Origin: Bacillota bacterium
Lineage (GTDB): Bacteria; Bacillota; Desulfotomaculia; Desulfotomaculales; Desulfallaceae
Reading direction: 5' to 3'
DNA length: 64,000 bases
Assembly (NCBI GenBank): GCA_023439185.1
Contig: JAEXOR010000048.1
Location: 119,415-183,414 of the forward strand
Positions 33,431-43,074 of the stretch are shown one piece after another (the stretch's first letter is position 1; each line of letters starts with the position of its first letter). The position numbers and the translations under genes are program-made. A model generated the notes under the pieces. It was not told where the DNA came from, made no database searches, and worked only from the letters and a program-made list of their open reading frames with translations.

Positions 33431-34858
33431 TTAATTTAGCGGCAAATTGCCGTTTTGCGCTTTCCTGGCCGCGCTCTTCTCCAGTGCTTTGTTTATGGGC
33501 ATGGCCGCCAAAGCTACTAGAACTCCAAAACCAAGGGTTAACGCTATTGTCAACATTTCAGGGTAGATATACCATAACAGCATGTAAGCGGTGGACAGAA
33601 TTAACGACATAATCATCAGCGGAAACGCCACCACGAAAAACTTTACAAATGTAATGTGGTAACCCCGTTTTTCCGCCATCCCGATTACCACGACATTGGC
33701 GGAGGCGCCGATAATTGTACCGTTGCCGCCCAGGCAGGCGCCCAGAGACAACGACCACCAGTAGAAGTTTAGCATACTGGGGTCTGCGACGCCCATGATC
33801 TCGCCCATATTATGGATTAACGGAATCATGGTGGCCACAAAGGGTATGTTATCGACAAAGGCCGATGCTATGCCCGACAGCCATAAGATGAGCATGGCGG
33901 TGGGAATCATCTCGCCGCCGGTAATTTCAAGGGAATAATGGGCGATGGCCTCAATTACCCCCACCTTCTCAAGGCTGCCCACCAATACGAACAGCCCGAC
34001 AAAGAAGAATATGACCGGCCATTCCACAGCATGCAGGGCGTGTTCCGGATCCTCCCTGCTGACCAGCAGCAACAAACTGGCTCCGGTAAGAGCAATGACC
34101 GAAGACTCCAGGTGCACGTACTGGTGCAGGACAAAGCCTAAAATAGTCAGGAACAGGACAGCCATGCACTTTTTAAGCAGCACCATGTCTTTTAATTCAG
34201 CATACTCGTCCATTTCCATGATTGTTTTTTGGCGCTCCGGGTCGGCCACCAACTGGGACCGGTAAATCAGCCTCAGCAGAGTCAAGGTACATACGTAAAC
34301 CACAACAATAATCGGCGTCAGGTTAATGATAAAATCCATAAACCCCAGGTGAGTGGCGCTGCCGATCATAATATTGGGCGGGTCGCCGATTAAAGTCGCG
34401 GTACCGCCCACGTTGGAAGAAATAATCTCGGCGATTAAAATAGGGATTGGGTTTATTCTAAGCTTTTGGGCTATGGCGAACGTAACGGGAACTATTAAAA
34501 GCACCGTGGTCACGTTATCCAGAAGGGCGGATAATACCGCCGTAACCAGCGACAGAGCGGCCATAATTTTTAGTGGTTCGCCCCTGGAGCTCTTGGCCGC
34601 TTTAATGGCTAAAAACTCAAAGATCCCTGTCTGGCGTGTGATGCCAACAATAATCATCATACCCACCAGCAAACCGATGGTATTGAAGTCAATGGCGTGT
34701 ACCGCTTCTTCGGGGTCCAATATCTTAAATACGGCAATCAGCGCCGCACCTACAAGGGCAATAACAGCCCGGTGGATCTTTTCAGAAACGATAATCGCGT
34801 AAGTAATTAAAAAAACAGCTACGGAAAAATAAATCTGCAGATGCTCAGGCAAAATCAT
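33431..34858 (-). CDS. ArsB/NhaD-type (IT superfamily) permease
   Basis: The 475-residue protein has about eleven to twelve membrane helices and ion-transporter superfamily motifs: LDNVTTVLLIVPVTFAIA near residue 110, SNVGGTATLIGDPPNIMIG near 150, AFVDNIPFVATMIPLI near 340 and CLGGNGTIIGASANVVVIG near 390. Members exchange sodium and protons or export arsenite and other anions. The substrate is not readable. It lies just downstream of the sulfate-reduction block in reading direction but has a separate 480-base control region. Confidence 0.85.
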   Translation of the reverse strand: MILPEHLQIYFSVAVFLITYAIIVSEKIHRAVIALVGAALIAVFKILDPEEAVHAIDFNTIGLLVGMMIIVGITRQTGIFEFLAIKAAKSSRGEPLKIMAALSLVTAVLSALLDNVTTVLLIVPVTFAIAQKLRINPIPILIAEIISSNVGGTATLIGDPPNIMIGSATHLGFMDFIINLTPIIVVVYVCTLTLLRLIYRSQLVADPERQKTIMEMDEYAELKDMVLLKKCMAVLFLTILGFVLHQYVHLESSVIALTGASLLLLVSREDPEHALHAVEWPVIFFFVGLFVLVGSLEKVGVIEAIAHYSLEITGGEMIPTAMLILWLSGIASAFVDNIPFVATMIPLIHNMGEIMGVADPSMLNFYWWSLSLGACLGGNGTIIGASANVVVIGMAEKRGYHITFVKFFVVAFPLMIMSLILSTAYMLLWYIYPEMLTIALTLGFGVLVALAAMPINKALEKSAARKAQNGNLPLN

Positions 34859-35278
34859 ACCTCCCCAATTAACTACAATTGAACTCGGTTTAACCCTTTA
34901 AGAAATACCTCCAGTATTAATTATTTAATAAACTTTCTTAGGATTCCTGCCTGCACTATTCAATTACTTAAATATTAAATATATCTCTAATTATTATTAA
35001 AAAAGCCCGCCTTAATCTCCCCCTTCCGTAATAAGGCTTAATTTTATTATTATCGGTTTTTAGATATCTCCATGTGAAATAATATACTTTCTTCATTATT
35101 ATTTGTCACTGTTTTTTTCACCACTTAATATATTTTAGCATAAGCTTGATCATCACACAAGCAATTCCTTCGCGGTATACATAATGCTTCTCCGGTATGT
35201 TTATACATTATTGTCACTATAAATTGCGCACCAAAAATAAAACTGGATTGCAGTCCATCGACCCCGTTCATAATTTAG
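34859..35278. other. AT-rich spacer between permease start and hdrB terminator
   Basis: No gene is supported. GTGAAATAATATAC lies near 35073, a weak relative of the Rex-like site, upstream of the permease. A 162-codon frame that begins inside hdrB and ends at 35201 is an antisense-free shadow in another minus frame. Confidence 0.45.
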
Positions 35279-35305
35279 AAAAAGCTCCCTGTTTGACCAG
35301 GGAGC
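35279..35305 (-). terminator. terminator of the qmo-hdr operon
   Basis: On the minus strand GCTCCCTG..CAGGGAGC is followed by five T. It lies 38 bases after the hdrB stop and closes the sulfate-reduction block. Confidence 0.85.
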
Positions 35306-35342
35306 CCTGTGCTCTAAAATAACTCCTCGAAAACCTGTTATT

Positions 35343-36218
35343 TTACCCGGCAAATTGCGCCATGGTTTCAAGGGGTGACACAATGTTGTATTTAAACGCC
35401 CGGGCTTGTTGAGATAACCCGAAGGCCACCGCCATAAGCTGGGTGAAAAACAACACCGGAAGATTAAAATTTGTACCGTACTTTTTGTTAACCAGACTTT
35501 GATAAGCATCCAGATTAAGCTGACACATGGGACACGGGGTGATAATAATCCGGGCGCCGCCGGCAGAAGCGGACTGAAAAATCTTATAGCCCAAGTCCAG
35601 CACAATATCTCTGGCGGGGATGGTGCTGGAACTGCCGCAGCAACGGGCCCGCATGGGAAAATCGGCTGATGTGGCGCCCAGGGATTCAATCAGCCGGTCC
35701 ATAAACACCGGCTGTTCCGGGTCGTCGAACTCGTACGGCAGCGCCCTGACGGTCTGGCAGCCCACGTAGCCGGCCACGGTAAGGCCTTTAAGCGGGTTTT
35801 TAACCAGACTCGCCACTTTATCGAGGCCAACGTCGTTAATGATCACGTCCAGGAACTGGCGCACCCGCAGGGTGCCGCCATAATGCAATCCATCGGCGGC
35901 CAGCGCCTCGTTGGCCAGGGCGCGGAAATGCGCGTCTTCCTTGAACTTTTTATTGGCCACTGCCAGGGTCAGATAGCAAGAGCTGCAGCCTGTCACCACA
36001 TCATTACCTTTGGCTTCGGCAATAGCAAGGTTGCGGGCGGTGAGCACCAACTGCGTGAAGTCGCCCACTACGCCGGAAGCCATTGTGGCGCCGCAGCAGT
36101 TCCAATCCGGTATTTCTTCCAACTGCAGGTCCAAAACCTTGGCCACCGCTTCAATGGAGTGCGCGTTGGCCTTGGCCGTTGCTTCACTGGAGCAGCCGGG
36201 ATAATAGCTGTACCTCAT
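35343..36218 (-). CDS. hdrB: HdrB-like subunit of the Qmo/Hdr electron-transfer complex
   Basis: The 291-residue protein has two CCG domains, the cysteine-rich motif of heterodisulfide reductase B: WNCCGATMASG with GCSSCYLTL in the first half and ARCCGSSSTIPA with TPCPMCQLNLD in the second. In Gram-positive sulfate reducers hdrC and hdrB replace qmoC beside qmoAB. It overlaps hdrC by four bases. There are no heme-binding membrane helices, so electrons must come from a soluble or other membrane partner, which is a known difference from the QmoC type. Confidence 0.9.
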   Translation of the reverse strand: MRYSYYPGCSSEATAKANAHSIEAVAKVLDLQLEEIPDWNCCGATMASGVVGDFTQLVLTARNLAIAEAKGNDVVTGCSSCYLTLAVANKKFKEDAHFRALANEALAADGLHYGGTLRVRQFLDVIINDVGLDKVASLVKNPLKGLTVAGYVGCQTVRALPYEFDDPEQPVFMDRLIESLGATSADFPMRARCCGSSSTIPARDIVLDLGYKIFQSASAGGARIIITPCPMCQLNLDAYQSLVNKKYGTNFNLPVLFFTQLMAVAFGLSQQARAFKYNIVSPLETMAQFAG

Positions 36219-36814
36219 TGCCTGGCCTCCTTTTGCTCAAGCTCCCGGGCCTTATGAATAATTTTCTTCAAACCGCCCAGGCCCTTGATTTTTTTCGGCG
36301 GCAACAGCGGCATCCGGCCATGTTTAAGCATGCTGATACCTACGTCCTTCATGTCCATGGCCTTCGCAATTTCATCAAGACCGCGGATCATAAAGTAACG
36401 GGCTGTCACGCCGCCCTCAAACATCCTGCCCCGGCCGCATAATTCGGCCCAAAAGGCCTTGTAAAAAGCAGATTGCGGATAATCGGTGTAACCACGTTCA
36501 ATGGCGTGTTTTTTCAAATCGTGCATCACGTCGATAATGGGAATTCCCCTGGGGCAGCGGGCTTTGCAGGTGCAGCAGGAAGTACAGGACCAGAATGTGT
36601 TGGATGTTAAAACTTCTTCTTTCTTGCCCAGTTTGATCAGGTTGAAAAGCTGCCTGGGAGAGTAATCCATAACCTCCTTGGTGGCGCAGGACACGGCGCA
36701 CATACCGCAATTCATGCACTGCTTGATGTATGCACCGTTCTCCAGACGGTAAATGTCCCTGGCAAACGTTAAATCATATTTAACGGGTGCCGAAAAAAAA
36801 CTTTTTTGCTCCAT
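36215..36814 (-). CDS. hdrC: HdrC-like ferredoxin subunit of the Qmo/Hdr complex
   Basis: The 199-residue protein has two [4Fe-4S] motifs of HdrC type: CMNCGMCAVSCATKE near residue 34 and CTSCCTCKARCPRG near residue 77. No membrane helix follows. It passes electrons between HdrB and QmoB/QmoA. It lies 90 bases after qmoB, with a hairpin in the gap, and overlaps hdrB. Confidence 0.9.
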   Translation of the reverse strand: MEQKSFFSAPVKYDLTFARDIYRLENGAYIKQCMNCGMCAVSCATKEVMDYSPRQLFNLIKLGKKEEVLTSNTFWSCTSCCTCKARCPRGIPIIDVMHDLKKHAIERGYTDYPQSAFYKAFWAELCGRGRMFEGGVTARYFMIRGLDEIAKAMDMKDVGISMLKHGRMPLLPPKKIKGLGGLKKIIHKARELEQKEARQ

Positions 36815-36852
36815 AAAGTTATTATCTCCTTCGCTTTTTTTTAAAGGAGTGC

Positions 36853-36875
36853 AGGACGGCCTTTGCGGCCGTCCT
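36853..36875. other. hairpin between qmoB and hdrC
   Basis: AGGACGGCC and GGCCGTCCT form nine pairs around TTTGC. There is no T run after it on the minus strand, so it is better seen as a processing or stabilising hairpin than as a terminator. Confidence 0.6.
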
Positions 36876-36904
36876 TTCTATATCTGAAATACCATCTTGC
36901 CGGT

Positions 36905-39097
36905 TTACTGGAAGTCCTTCATGGGGTTCGGGCCCAGTCCTTCGAGTTCCGCCGCGAAATCGTCCAGCATGGCCGGAATCTTGTCGTAATCCATGATGTT
37001 CACGGTGGTGGCGCGCACCCGCTCGGATTCCAGGCCCAGGCGGTTTAAGGTCTCGGAAATCTTGGAGAGACGGATTTCCGCCAGCTCGCTGCCCTTCATG
37101 AAGTGACACTGGTAATCGTCGCCATGCTTGCAGCCCATCAGCAGTACGCCGTCAAAGCCGCGGCCCATGGCGTCGTTAATCCAGACCAGGTTCAGAGAAC
37201 CCAGGCAGCGCAGGGGGATTACCCGCACCCAGGCGTTGTATTGCAGGCGGTTGATGCCCGCCATGTCCAGGGCGGGAATGGCGTCGTTCTCGCAGGCGAA
37301 GATCAGGATTCTGGGCTTCTCGTCAGCTTCTTCCGGCACCTCGATGGCTTTAACCATGTTGCCGATCATGGGCACCGAGTAGTTCTTGAAGGAAATAATC
37401 CGCTCGGGGCAGGCGCCCATGCAGGTACCGCACCTTCTGCAGCGGGACGGGTTGGGCAGCGGGTTGGCCTTCTCGTCCTCGTTAATGGCGCCGAAAGGAC
37501 ACTCTTCGGTGCACCGCTTGCACTGGGTGCAACGGTTCATGTTAAATTCCGGGAACGACATGTCGCCGGAACGCGGGTGCACAGCCTGGCCCTTTTCAGT
37601 GGCTTCAATGCACTGAATGGCTTTCATAGCCGCACCGGCGCCGTCTTCCACCGCTGAAAGCATATCCATGGGGGCCCGCACCACGCCGGCGGCGTAAACG
37701 CCTGTGCGCCTGGTTTCATACGGGAAGCAAATATAGTGGGAATCCGGGAAGCCGTACTTCAGCGCCGGCAGCTCCGGACCCTGCCGGTAAGCCAGGTTTA
37801 ACAGGTTGGACTTGATAATCTGAGGCACGGAGGATTTGGGTTCTTCCGCCTTATCATCTTCAGCCTGTTCTTCCAGCAGTTCGCCCAGCGCCGCGGTGGG
37901 CACCATGCCGTTGGCCAGCACCACGTAATCGAATTCGTCGGCCAGTGATGTGGTACCCATGGTTTTATCATCGGCTTCAATGGTCAGTTTGCCGTCTTCC
38001 TCGGTGATTTCGGTTACGTCGCCCTTGATGAACATAACGCCCGCCTCTTGGGCTTTTTTGTAGAGGTGTTCGTACTGACCGTTGGAACGGATATCTTTAA
38101 AATAAACATATGCGTTAGCCTCGGAATTCAGTTCCTTAACGCACATGGCCTGCTTGATTGACTCGATGCAGCAGGCCGCCGAACAGTAATGCAGGTGCTC
38201 GGCATCGCGGGAGCCGGCGCACTGGATGAAAGCCACTTTGTCGGCTTCCAATTTACCTGTCGCCGCCAGTTCCTCAAATTGAGCCTGGGTGATCACGTTC
38301 TCAAATTTGCCATAACCGAGATGGCCCAGTTTGTCGGCTTCGTACGGCCTGGCGCCGGAAGCCAGCACAATGGCGCCCACCCGCTCTTCTGCTGTGCCGC
38401 CCGCCTGATTGATAGTCACATCAAACATACCGGGGGCACCGGCGGTTGTTTCAACGGTCGCCGACTTGTAGATTTTAACCCCGGCCTCTTCCACTGCTTT
38501 AACCAGGGCGGGAATGCAGTTTTCCTCCAGTTCGTTAAAGGGAGGCTTAAGAGGAACCTGTTTATACATTTTGCCTGCATAGCCGCCCAGCTGGTCTTCT
38601 TTTTCCACCAACACGACGGGGTAGCCGGCCCGGGCTGCTTCCAGCGCCGCGGTAAGACCGGTCAGACCGCCCCCCACCACCATGACGCTCCGGGAGAAAT
38701 TCTCCACCTGGTAGGGCTCCGGGATATTCATGTTCTTTTGCTTGGCCAGGCCCATCCGCATGTTATCTTCGGCCAGCATCTGAGTGTCCTCATCGTCGGA
38801 GGTATGGCACCAGACCACCTGCTCACGCAGGTTGATCCGCTCCACGACCTTGTCCGCGCCGAACTTGAACACGTCGAAGTTGACCCTGGAGGAACAGCCG
38901 GCGATAACAACAGTGTCTACGCCTTCGCTTTCAATATCATTTTTAATCAGCTCAACGCCTTCAGATCCGCAAAGCTGTTCACCGGTCTTGCAGACAGGTA
39001 CCTTGTATTCACCCGTCGCTACCTTGGACAGGGCATCGATGTCCAGAGCCTCCCCAATTCCACAGCCTGTGCAAATATATACGGCTATTTTCTCCAT
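36905..39097 (-). CDS. qmoB: QmoB, HdrA/MvhD-like flavoprotein of the APS-reductase electron path
   Basis: The 730-residue protein is an HdrA-type flavoprotein. A FAD motif VVGGGLTGLTAALEAARAG is near residue 140, ferredoxin motifs CTQCKRCTEECPFG and CRRCGTCMGACPE lie near 540-580, and an MvhD-like C-terminal domain shows RCLGSLNLVWI and LLMGCKHGDDYQCHF. QmoB works with QmoA to carry electrons to AprBA. It lies two bases after the qmoA stop. Confidence 0.93.
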   Translation of the reverse strand: MEKIAVYICTGCGIGEALDIDALSKVATGEYKVPVCKTGEQLCGSEGVELIKNDIESEGVDTVVIAGCSSRVNFDVFKFGADKVVERINLREQVVWCHTSDDEDTQMLAEDNMRMGLAKQKNMNIPEPYQVENFSRSVMVVGGGLTGLTAALEAARAGYPVVLVEKEDQLGGYAGKMYKQVPLKPPFNELEENCIPALVKAVEEAGVKIYKSATVETTAGAPGMFDVTINQAGGTAEERVGAIVLASGARPYEADKLGHLGYGKFENVITQAQFEELAATGKLEADKVAFIQCAGSRDAEHLHYCSAACCIESIKQAMCVKELNSEANAYVYFKDIRSNGQYEHLYKKAQEAGVMFIKGDVTEITEEDGKLTIEADDKTMGTTSLADEFDYVVLANGMVPTAALGELLEEQAEDDKAEEPKSSVPQIIKSNLLNLAYRQGPELPALKYGFPDSHYICFPYETRRTGVYAAGVVRAPMDMLSAVEDGAGAAMKAIQCIEATEKGQAVHPRSGDMSFPEFNMNRCTQCKRCTEECPFGAINEDEKANPLPNPSRCRRCGTCMGACPERIISFKNYSVPMIGNMVKAIEVPEEADEKPRILIFACENDAIPALDMAGINRLQYNAWVRVIPLRCLGSLNLVWINDAMGRGFDGVLLMGCKHGDDYQCHFMKGSELAEIRLSKISETLNRLGLESERVRATTVNIMDYDKIPAMLDDFAAELEGLGPNPMKDFQ

Positions 39098-39099
39098 CG

Positions 39100-40359
39100 T
39101 TACTGCCCCCTCACTGTAGATTGGATTGCCTTAAGCGCTGCAGCGGTAGCATCCCTTACAGCCGAGGCCACATCCAACGGGTTTTTGACGCATCCGGCCG
39201 CTATGATGCCGGCAGTCCCGGATCCAGGAACCACAAAACCGTCCTCATCGTAGGCCATTTCAGCGGGGATAGCGGACGCCGCGGTGGAAGGCGTCATGCC
39301 GGTGGCCAGCACCACCAGGTCGTAACTCTTCCGAGTAAGTTGCCCGGCCTCCTGATCCTCGGCAATGACCACCAATTGTCCGCCGGCCTGATCTTCCTCA
39401 ACCTCGCCGGCCTTGCCTTTGATCAGGGTAATGCCTGCTTCTTCCTGAACCTTGGTGAAGAAGTCTTCATATTTACCGCGTGCCCTGATGTCGATGTAAT
39501 AGATATCAATCTCAGCTTCGGGGTATTGCTCCCTGACATAAGTGGCATGCTTCAATGAAGCCAGACAACACACTGACGAACATGCCTTTTGATGGTTTTC
39601 GTCCCGGGAACCGGCGCATTGCACGAAGGCAATACTGTTAATTTCCTTGCCGTCCGACGGGCGAAGGATCTTACCGCCGGTGGGGCCGGTCTTGGCGGCC
39701 AGACGTTCCATCATTACGTTGGTAATCACGTCTTTAAACCGGCCAAACCCGTAATAGCTGAGCTTGGCGGCGTCATAAGGCGCCCAGCCGGTGGCCCAGA
39801 CGATGGAACCGACGTTCAGGGTCATGGTCTTGGGCTGCATGTCGGGCTCGATAGCCTTGTAATCGCAAACCTCGGCGCATTTACCCGCGCAGCCGGCTTC
39901 CTTGCATGCATCCGCCTTGATAACGTACTTCATGGGGAAAGCAAAGTCGTGCGGCAGATGGATCGCCTTAATTTTGTTCATGCCATAGTTAAACGGGTTG
40001 TCGATTTCCACCGGGCAAGCCTCCACGCATTTGCCGCAGCCGGTGCAATTATCATTCACGTAACGGGGGTTAATCTTTACAGTAACGTCAAAGTTGCCTT
40101 CCTGGCCGGAAATGCTTTCCACTTCACTCAACGTAAAGAAGTTGATCCGCGGGTTGTTTCTAATCCGCTGGAAATTAATCTCCAGACCGCAGTTCGGCGG
40201 ACATAATTTCGGGAAGTATTGATTGAGTTGTGTTACCCTGCCGCCCAGATACGGGCTTTTTTCTACGATATATACTTCACAGCCTGCTTCGGCAGCCTCC
40301 AGAGCGGCGGTAAGACCGCTGATTCCTCCCCCGACAACCAGTATGCTTTTATTTGCCAT
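39100..40359 (-). CDS. qmoA: QmoA, HdrA-like flavoprotein
   Basis: The 419-residue protein starts with a FAD-binding motif (ILVVGGGISGLTAALEAAEAG) and has the HdrA-type Cys patterns CTGCGKCVEACP and AGCAGKCAEVC. The segment VQCAGSRDENHQKACSSVCC is typical of QmoA/HdrA. It forms the core of the quinone-interacting membrane-bound oxidoreductase that donates to APS reductase. It lies behind an intrinsic terminator that follows aprA, so it may have its own promoter in 40360-40470. Confidence 0.93.
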   Translation of the reverse strand: MANKSILVVGGGISGLTAALEAAEAGCEVYIVEKSPYLGGRVTQLNQYFPKLCPPNCGLEINFQRIRNNPRINFFTLSEVESISGQEGNFDVTVKINPRYVNDNCTGCGKCVEACPVEIDNPFNYGMNKIKAIHLPHDFAFPMKYVIKADACKEAGCAGKCAEVCDYKAIEPDMQPKTMTLNVGSIVWATGWAPYDAAKLSYYGFGRFKDVITNVMMERLAAKTGPTGGKILRPSDGKEINSIAFVQCAGSRDENHQKACSSVCCLASLKHATYVREQYPEAEIDIYYIDIRARGKYEDFFTKVQEEAGITLIKGKAGEVEEDQAGGQLVVIAEDQEAGQLTRKSYDLVVLATGMTPSTAASAIPAEMAYDEDGFVVPGSGTAGIIAAGCVKNPLDVASAVRDATAAALKAIQSTVRGQ

Positions 40360-40473
40360 AATTTTTCACCACGCCATTCTCCCCTATAGATTTTTATGCT
40401 TGCCAGTGTACCGGCTGTTCAGGCATATAATTGACAAGTAGCCGGCAATTGGCAGTTTTCCTGCCAGCACATT

Positions 40474-40509
40474 AAAAAAAACTCCAGGCAACCCCGTAAG
40501 GACGCCTGG
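40474..40509 (-). terminator. intrinsic terminator between aprA and qmoA
   Basis: On the minus strand CCAGGC..GCCTGG is followed by AG and eight T. It lies 195 bases after the aprA stop, so apr transcripts should end here, at least in part. A second stem, AGAGCCCGTGGCC with GGCCACGGGCTCT (40585-40612), lies between the stop and this site. Confidence 0.7.
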
Positions 40510-40704
40510 TAAAGGTCCGATTTCTAAATTAACGCCCAGTCCCCACGTGTGAGCACCAGCCAGGGCTGTATCGTAACTATGCATAGAGCCCGTGGCCGGG
40601 GCCACGGGCTCTTGCGCCGTGGTAAGGGCACAATGCAATTAGTTACCAGATCTCGCCCGGTGCTTCAAACGGGGTGAGATCAATTGTATGACTGTCTATC
40701 AAGC

Positions 40705-42579
40705 TTACAGACGGATAATGGGCTTCTTGAATACGTCCCACTCGCCGCTGTTGGGATCCCACTTAATGTTGACGAAGGACAGCCAGTTCTGTTCGTCCAT
40801 TTTCGGGAAGTCGGCGCGGAAGTAGTAACCGGGCCAACGGGTTTCTTCACGGAACATCACGGTGCGGACGTGGGATTCGGCCTGCCACATCCGGTGGATG
40901 TTTTCCCAGCATCTCATCAGCTCGTGCAGGTCCTTGGCAGCCAGCTTATCGGAGTCTTCCTTCAAGAAGGTAAGCAGTTCCATAGCCCTGTCCAGGCTGG
41001 GCTTGTTGGTGCTGAAGTTCGCGGTCACGCCGCCGACATACTCGTCCATCATCTTCTGCAAACGGAACATGAACATCTTGGGCTTGATGTAAGCCGGGTT
41101 GACTTCGGGATCGGTGGTGAAGTCTTTATTGGCTTCGTAAATTTCCAGCGGAGCGTAAGCCTTGGCTTTCAGTTCTTCCACCTTGGCCATGTCCACGGCG
41201 GGCTGGGTGTTGTTTTCCACGATGAACTTGATGGCTGCCTTGGCGGCAATACGGCCTTCAGCGTGGGAGCCCGAAGAGAACTTGTGGCTGGAAGCGCCGG
41301 AAGCATCGCCGGCGGCAAACAGACCCTTAACGGTGGTCATGTTGGCATAACCCCAGAAATACTCGGGCGGAGCAATGTCCTCGGGGCCGGAAACCCAGGC
41401 GCCGGATGCGCCGGAGTGGGAGCCGATGAAGTAAGGCTCGGCAGCGGCGATTTCCGAGGGCTTCTCTTCCGGTTGAATGTTAGTTGCTGCCCACAGCAGA
41501 GCCTGGGCAATGGTCATGTCGAGGAAGTCTTCCCAAGCTTCGGATTCCAGTTCCTTCATTTTCTTCTTGAAGGCCTTGGGATCGTCTTTATACTGGTCAG
41601 CCAGCTTGGCAATAGCTTCGTTGGTCATCATCATCAGGGGGCCTTTGCCTTCGCTGACGTCCAGCATGCCCAGGTAGTTGCGCAGGTTGGCCGGAATCGG
41701 CTTCACCAGGCCGTAGGGAGCCCAGTTTTGCAGCTCGTCCTTGCGCTCGACCATGTACTCGCCGCCAATGGCGCTGATGGCCCTGGATTTGAACAGCAGG
41801 AACCAGGCGCCCACCGGGCCGTAAGCATCCTTAAAGCGGACCGGGATGAAGCGGACTTCCTGACAGGTCATTTCAGCGCCGGCGCGAATGGTGAAGTAAG
41901 CGCTGGAACCAGTGCTGAACGGAGGATACCAGGAACGGCCGAGACCTTCACCGGTGGAGCGGGGCTTGAATACGCCTACCGCGCCGCCCATGGCAGCCAG
42001 AACGGCTTTGGCCTTAAAGACGTAGAATTTATTTTCCCGTACGCTGAAACCTACGGCGCCGGAAATTCTGTCGCCATCCAGCAGCGGCTCAATGATGAAA
42101 ATACGCTCATAGATATTATCCATGCCCAGAGCGTTCTTGGCGGCTTCAGCAACGATGACCTTGTAGGATTCACCGTTGATCATGATTTGCCAGCGGCCTT
42201 CATTCACATACTCGCCGTTGTCGTCTTTCCAAATCGGCAGGCCCCATTTTTCAAACAGGTGCACGGTGCCGTCAACGTGGCGGGCAATGTTGTAAACCAG
42301 GTCGTCACGGGCAACGCCCATCAGGTCCTGGCGAACGTAATCAACATATTGCTCAATGGTGTTTTTGCCTTTGCCCACACCAATGTATTGGTTAATGGCG
42401 GAAAGACCCATGGCCACGGCGCCGGACCGGTCCAGGGAAGCCTTGTCAACCATGGTGACTTTCAGGCCCTGTTTCTTCGCCCAGTAAGCTGCTTCAACGG
42501 CTGCCCCGCAGGACGCCATGCCGCCGCCCACGATCAGAAAATCAGTGGTAACTTCAACAGTTTCAAAATTCATCGGCAT
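40705..42579 (-). CDS. aprA: adenylylsulfate reductase, alpha subunit
   Basis: The 624-residue flavoprotein starts with a FAD motif (DFLIVGGGMASCGAAVEAAY) and shows the AprA signatures MTCQEVRFIPVRFKD and GDASGASSHKFSSGSHAEGRI. It reduces APS to sulfite and AMP with electrons from AprB. GGAGG precedes the ATG. It lies 51 bases after aprB, and length matches the family. Confidence 0.96.
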   Translation of the reverse strand: MPMNFETVEVTTDFLIVGGGMASCGAAVEAAYWAKKQGLKVTMVDKASLDRSGAVAMGLSAINQYIGVGKGKNTIEQYVDYVRQDLMGVARDDLVYNIARHVDGTVHLFEKWGLPIWKDDNGEYVNEGRWQIMINGESYKVIVAEAAKNALGMDNIYERIFIIEPLLDGDRISGAVGFSVRENKFYVFKAKAVLAAMGGAVGVFKPRSTGEGLGRSWYPPFSTGSSAYFTIRAGAEMTCQEVRFIPVRFKDAYGPVGAWFLLFKSRAISAIGGEYMVERKDELQNWAPYGLVKPIPANLRNYLGMLDVSEGKGPLMMMTNEAIAKLADQYKDDPKAFKKKMKELESEAWEDFLDMTIAQALLWAATNIQPEEKPSEIAAAEPYFIGSHSGASGAWVSGPEDIAPPEYFWGYANMTTVKGLFAAGDASGASSHKFSSGSHAEGRIAAKAAIKFIVENNTQPAVDMAKVEELKAKAYAPLEIYEANKDFTTDPEVNPAYIKPKMFMFRLQKMMDEYVGGVTANFSTNKPSLDRAMELLTFLKEDSDKLAAKDLHELMRCWENIHRMWQAESHVRTVMFREETRWPGYYFRADFPKMDEQNWLSFVNIKWDPNSGEWDVFKKPIIRL

Positions 42580-42630
42580 TTATATTAACCTCCTCCGTAA
42601 AGTTCTAGGTAACAAGAATTTGGAACAACC

Positions 42631-43074
42631 TTACTTCTTAATGGTAGGTAGCGCGTCCATCCACAGGGAAGCCGGCTCGGTGCACAGGTTCTGATCGTTC
42701 AGATCGTTTTGATCAGCCGGGAATCCGCCGTCGGGCGCCGCGGTGCCTTCTTCAGTGGTCCGGATGGGGAATTTGAAGCGCTTGACCATCCCGTCCCGGA
42801 ACTTAATGGTCCACATAATGCTGTCGGAACCTCTCAGAGGGGTTACAGAGGCGCCCATGGGGACAAAGTCGGCATAGCCGCGCAGGTCCATCGCTTGCTG
42901 CGGGCAAGCCTTGGCACAGCAGAGGCATTCCCAGCAGGCCCAAGCATCGCGGTTATAGGCCTTCATTTTTTCTTTGTCCAGCACCATCAGGTCGTTAGGG
43001 CATGCGTACATGCAAGCGGTTTTGTCCTGACCCTTGCAGCCGTCACATTTCTCGGTCATTACAAAAGTTGGCAT
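42631..43074 (-). CDS. aprB: adenylylsulfate reductase, beta subunit
   Basis: The 147-residue ferredoxin has two [4Fe-4S] sites, CDGCKGQDKTACMYAC near residue 10 and CWECLCCAKACP near residue 47, then the tail domain that wraps AprA. GGGAGG lies before the ATG at 43074; the 163-residue form from 43122 lacks such a site. It passes electrons from Qmo to the FAD of AprA. Confidence 0.95.
   Translation of the reverse strand: MPTFVMTEKCDGCKGQDKTACMYACPNDLMVLDKEKMKAYNRDAWACWECLCCAKACPQQAMDLRGYADFVPMGASVTPLRGSDSIMWTIKFRDGMVKRFKFPIRTTEEGTAAPDGGFPADQNDLNDQNLCTEPASLWMDALPTIKK

Noticed and set aside
35201..35689. 162-codon minus frame overlapping hdrB
   Set aside because: It lies in another frame of hdrB and has no family pattern.
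38189..39253. 354-codon plus-strand open frame
   Set aside because: Antisense to qmoB and qmoA, no family pattern, no ribosome site.
40684..42588. 634-codon plus-strand open frame
   Set aside because: It is the exact antisense of aprA; high third-position GC keeps the opposite strand open.
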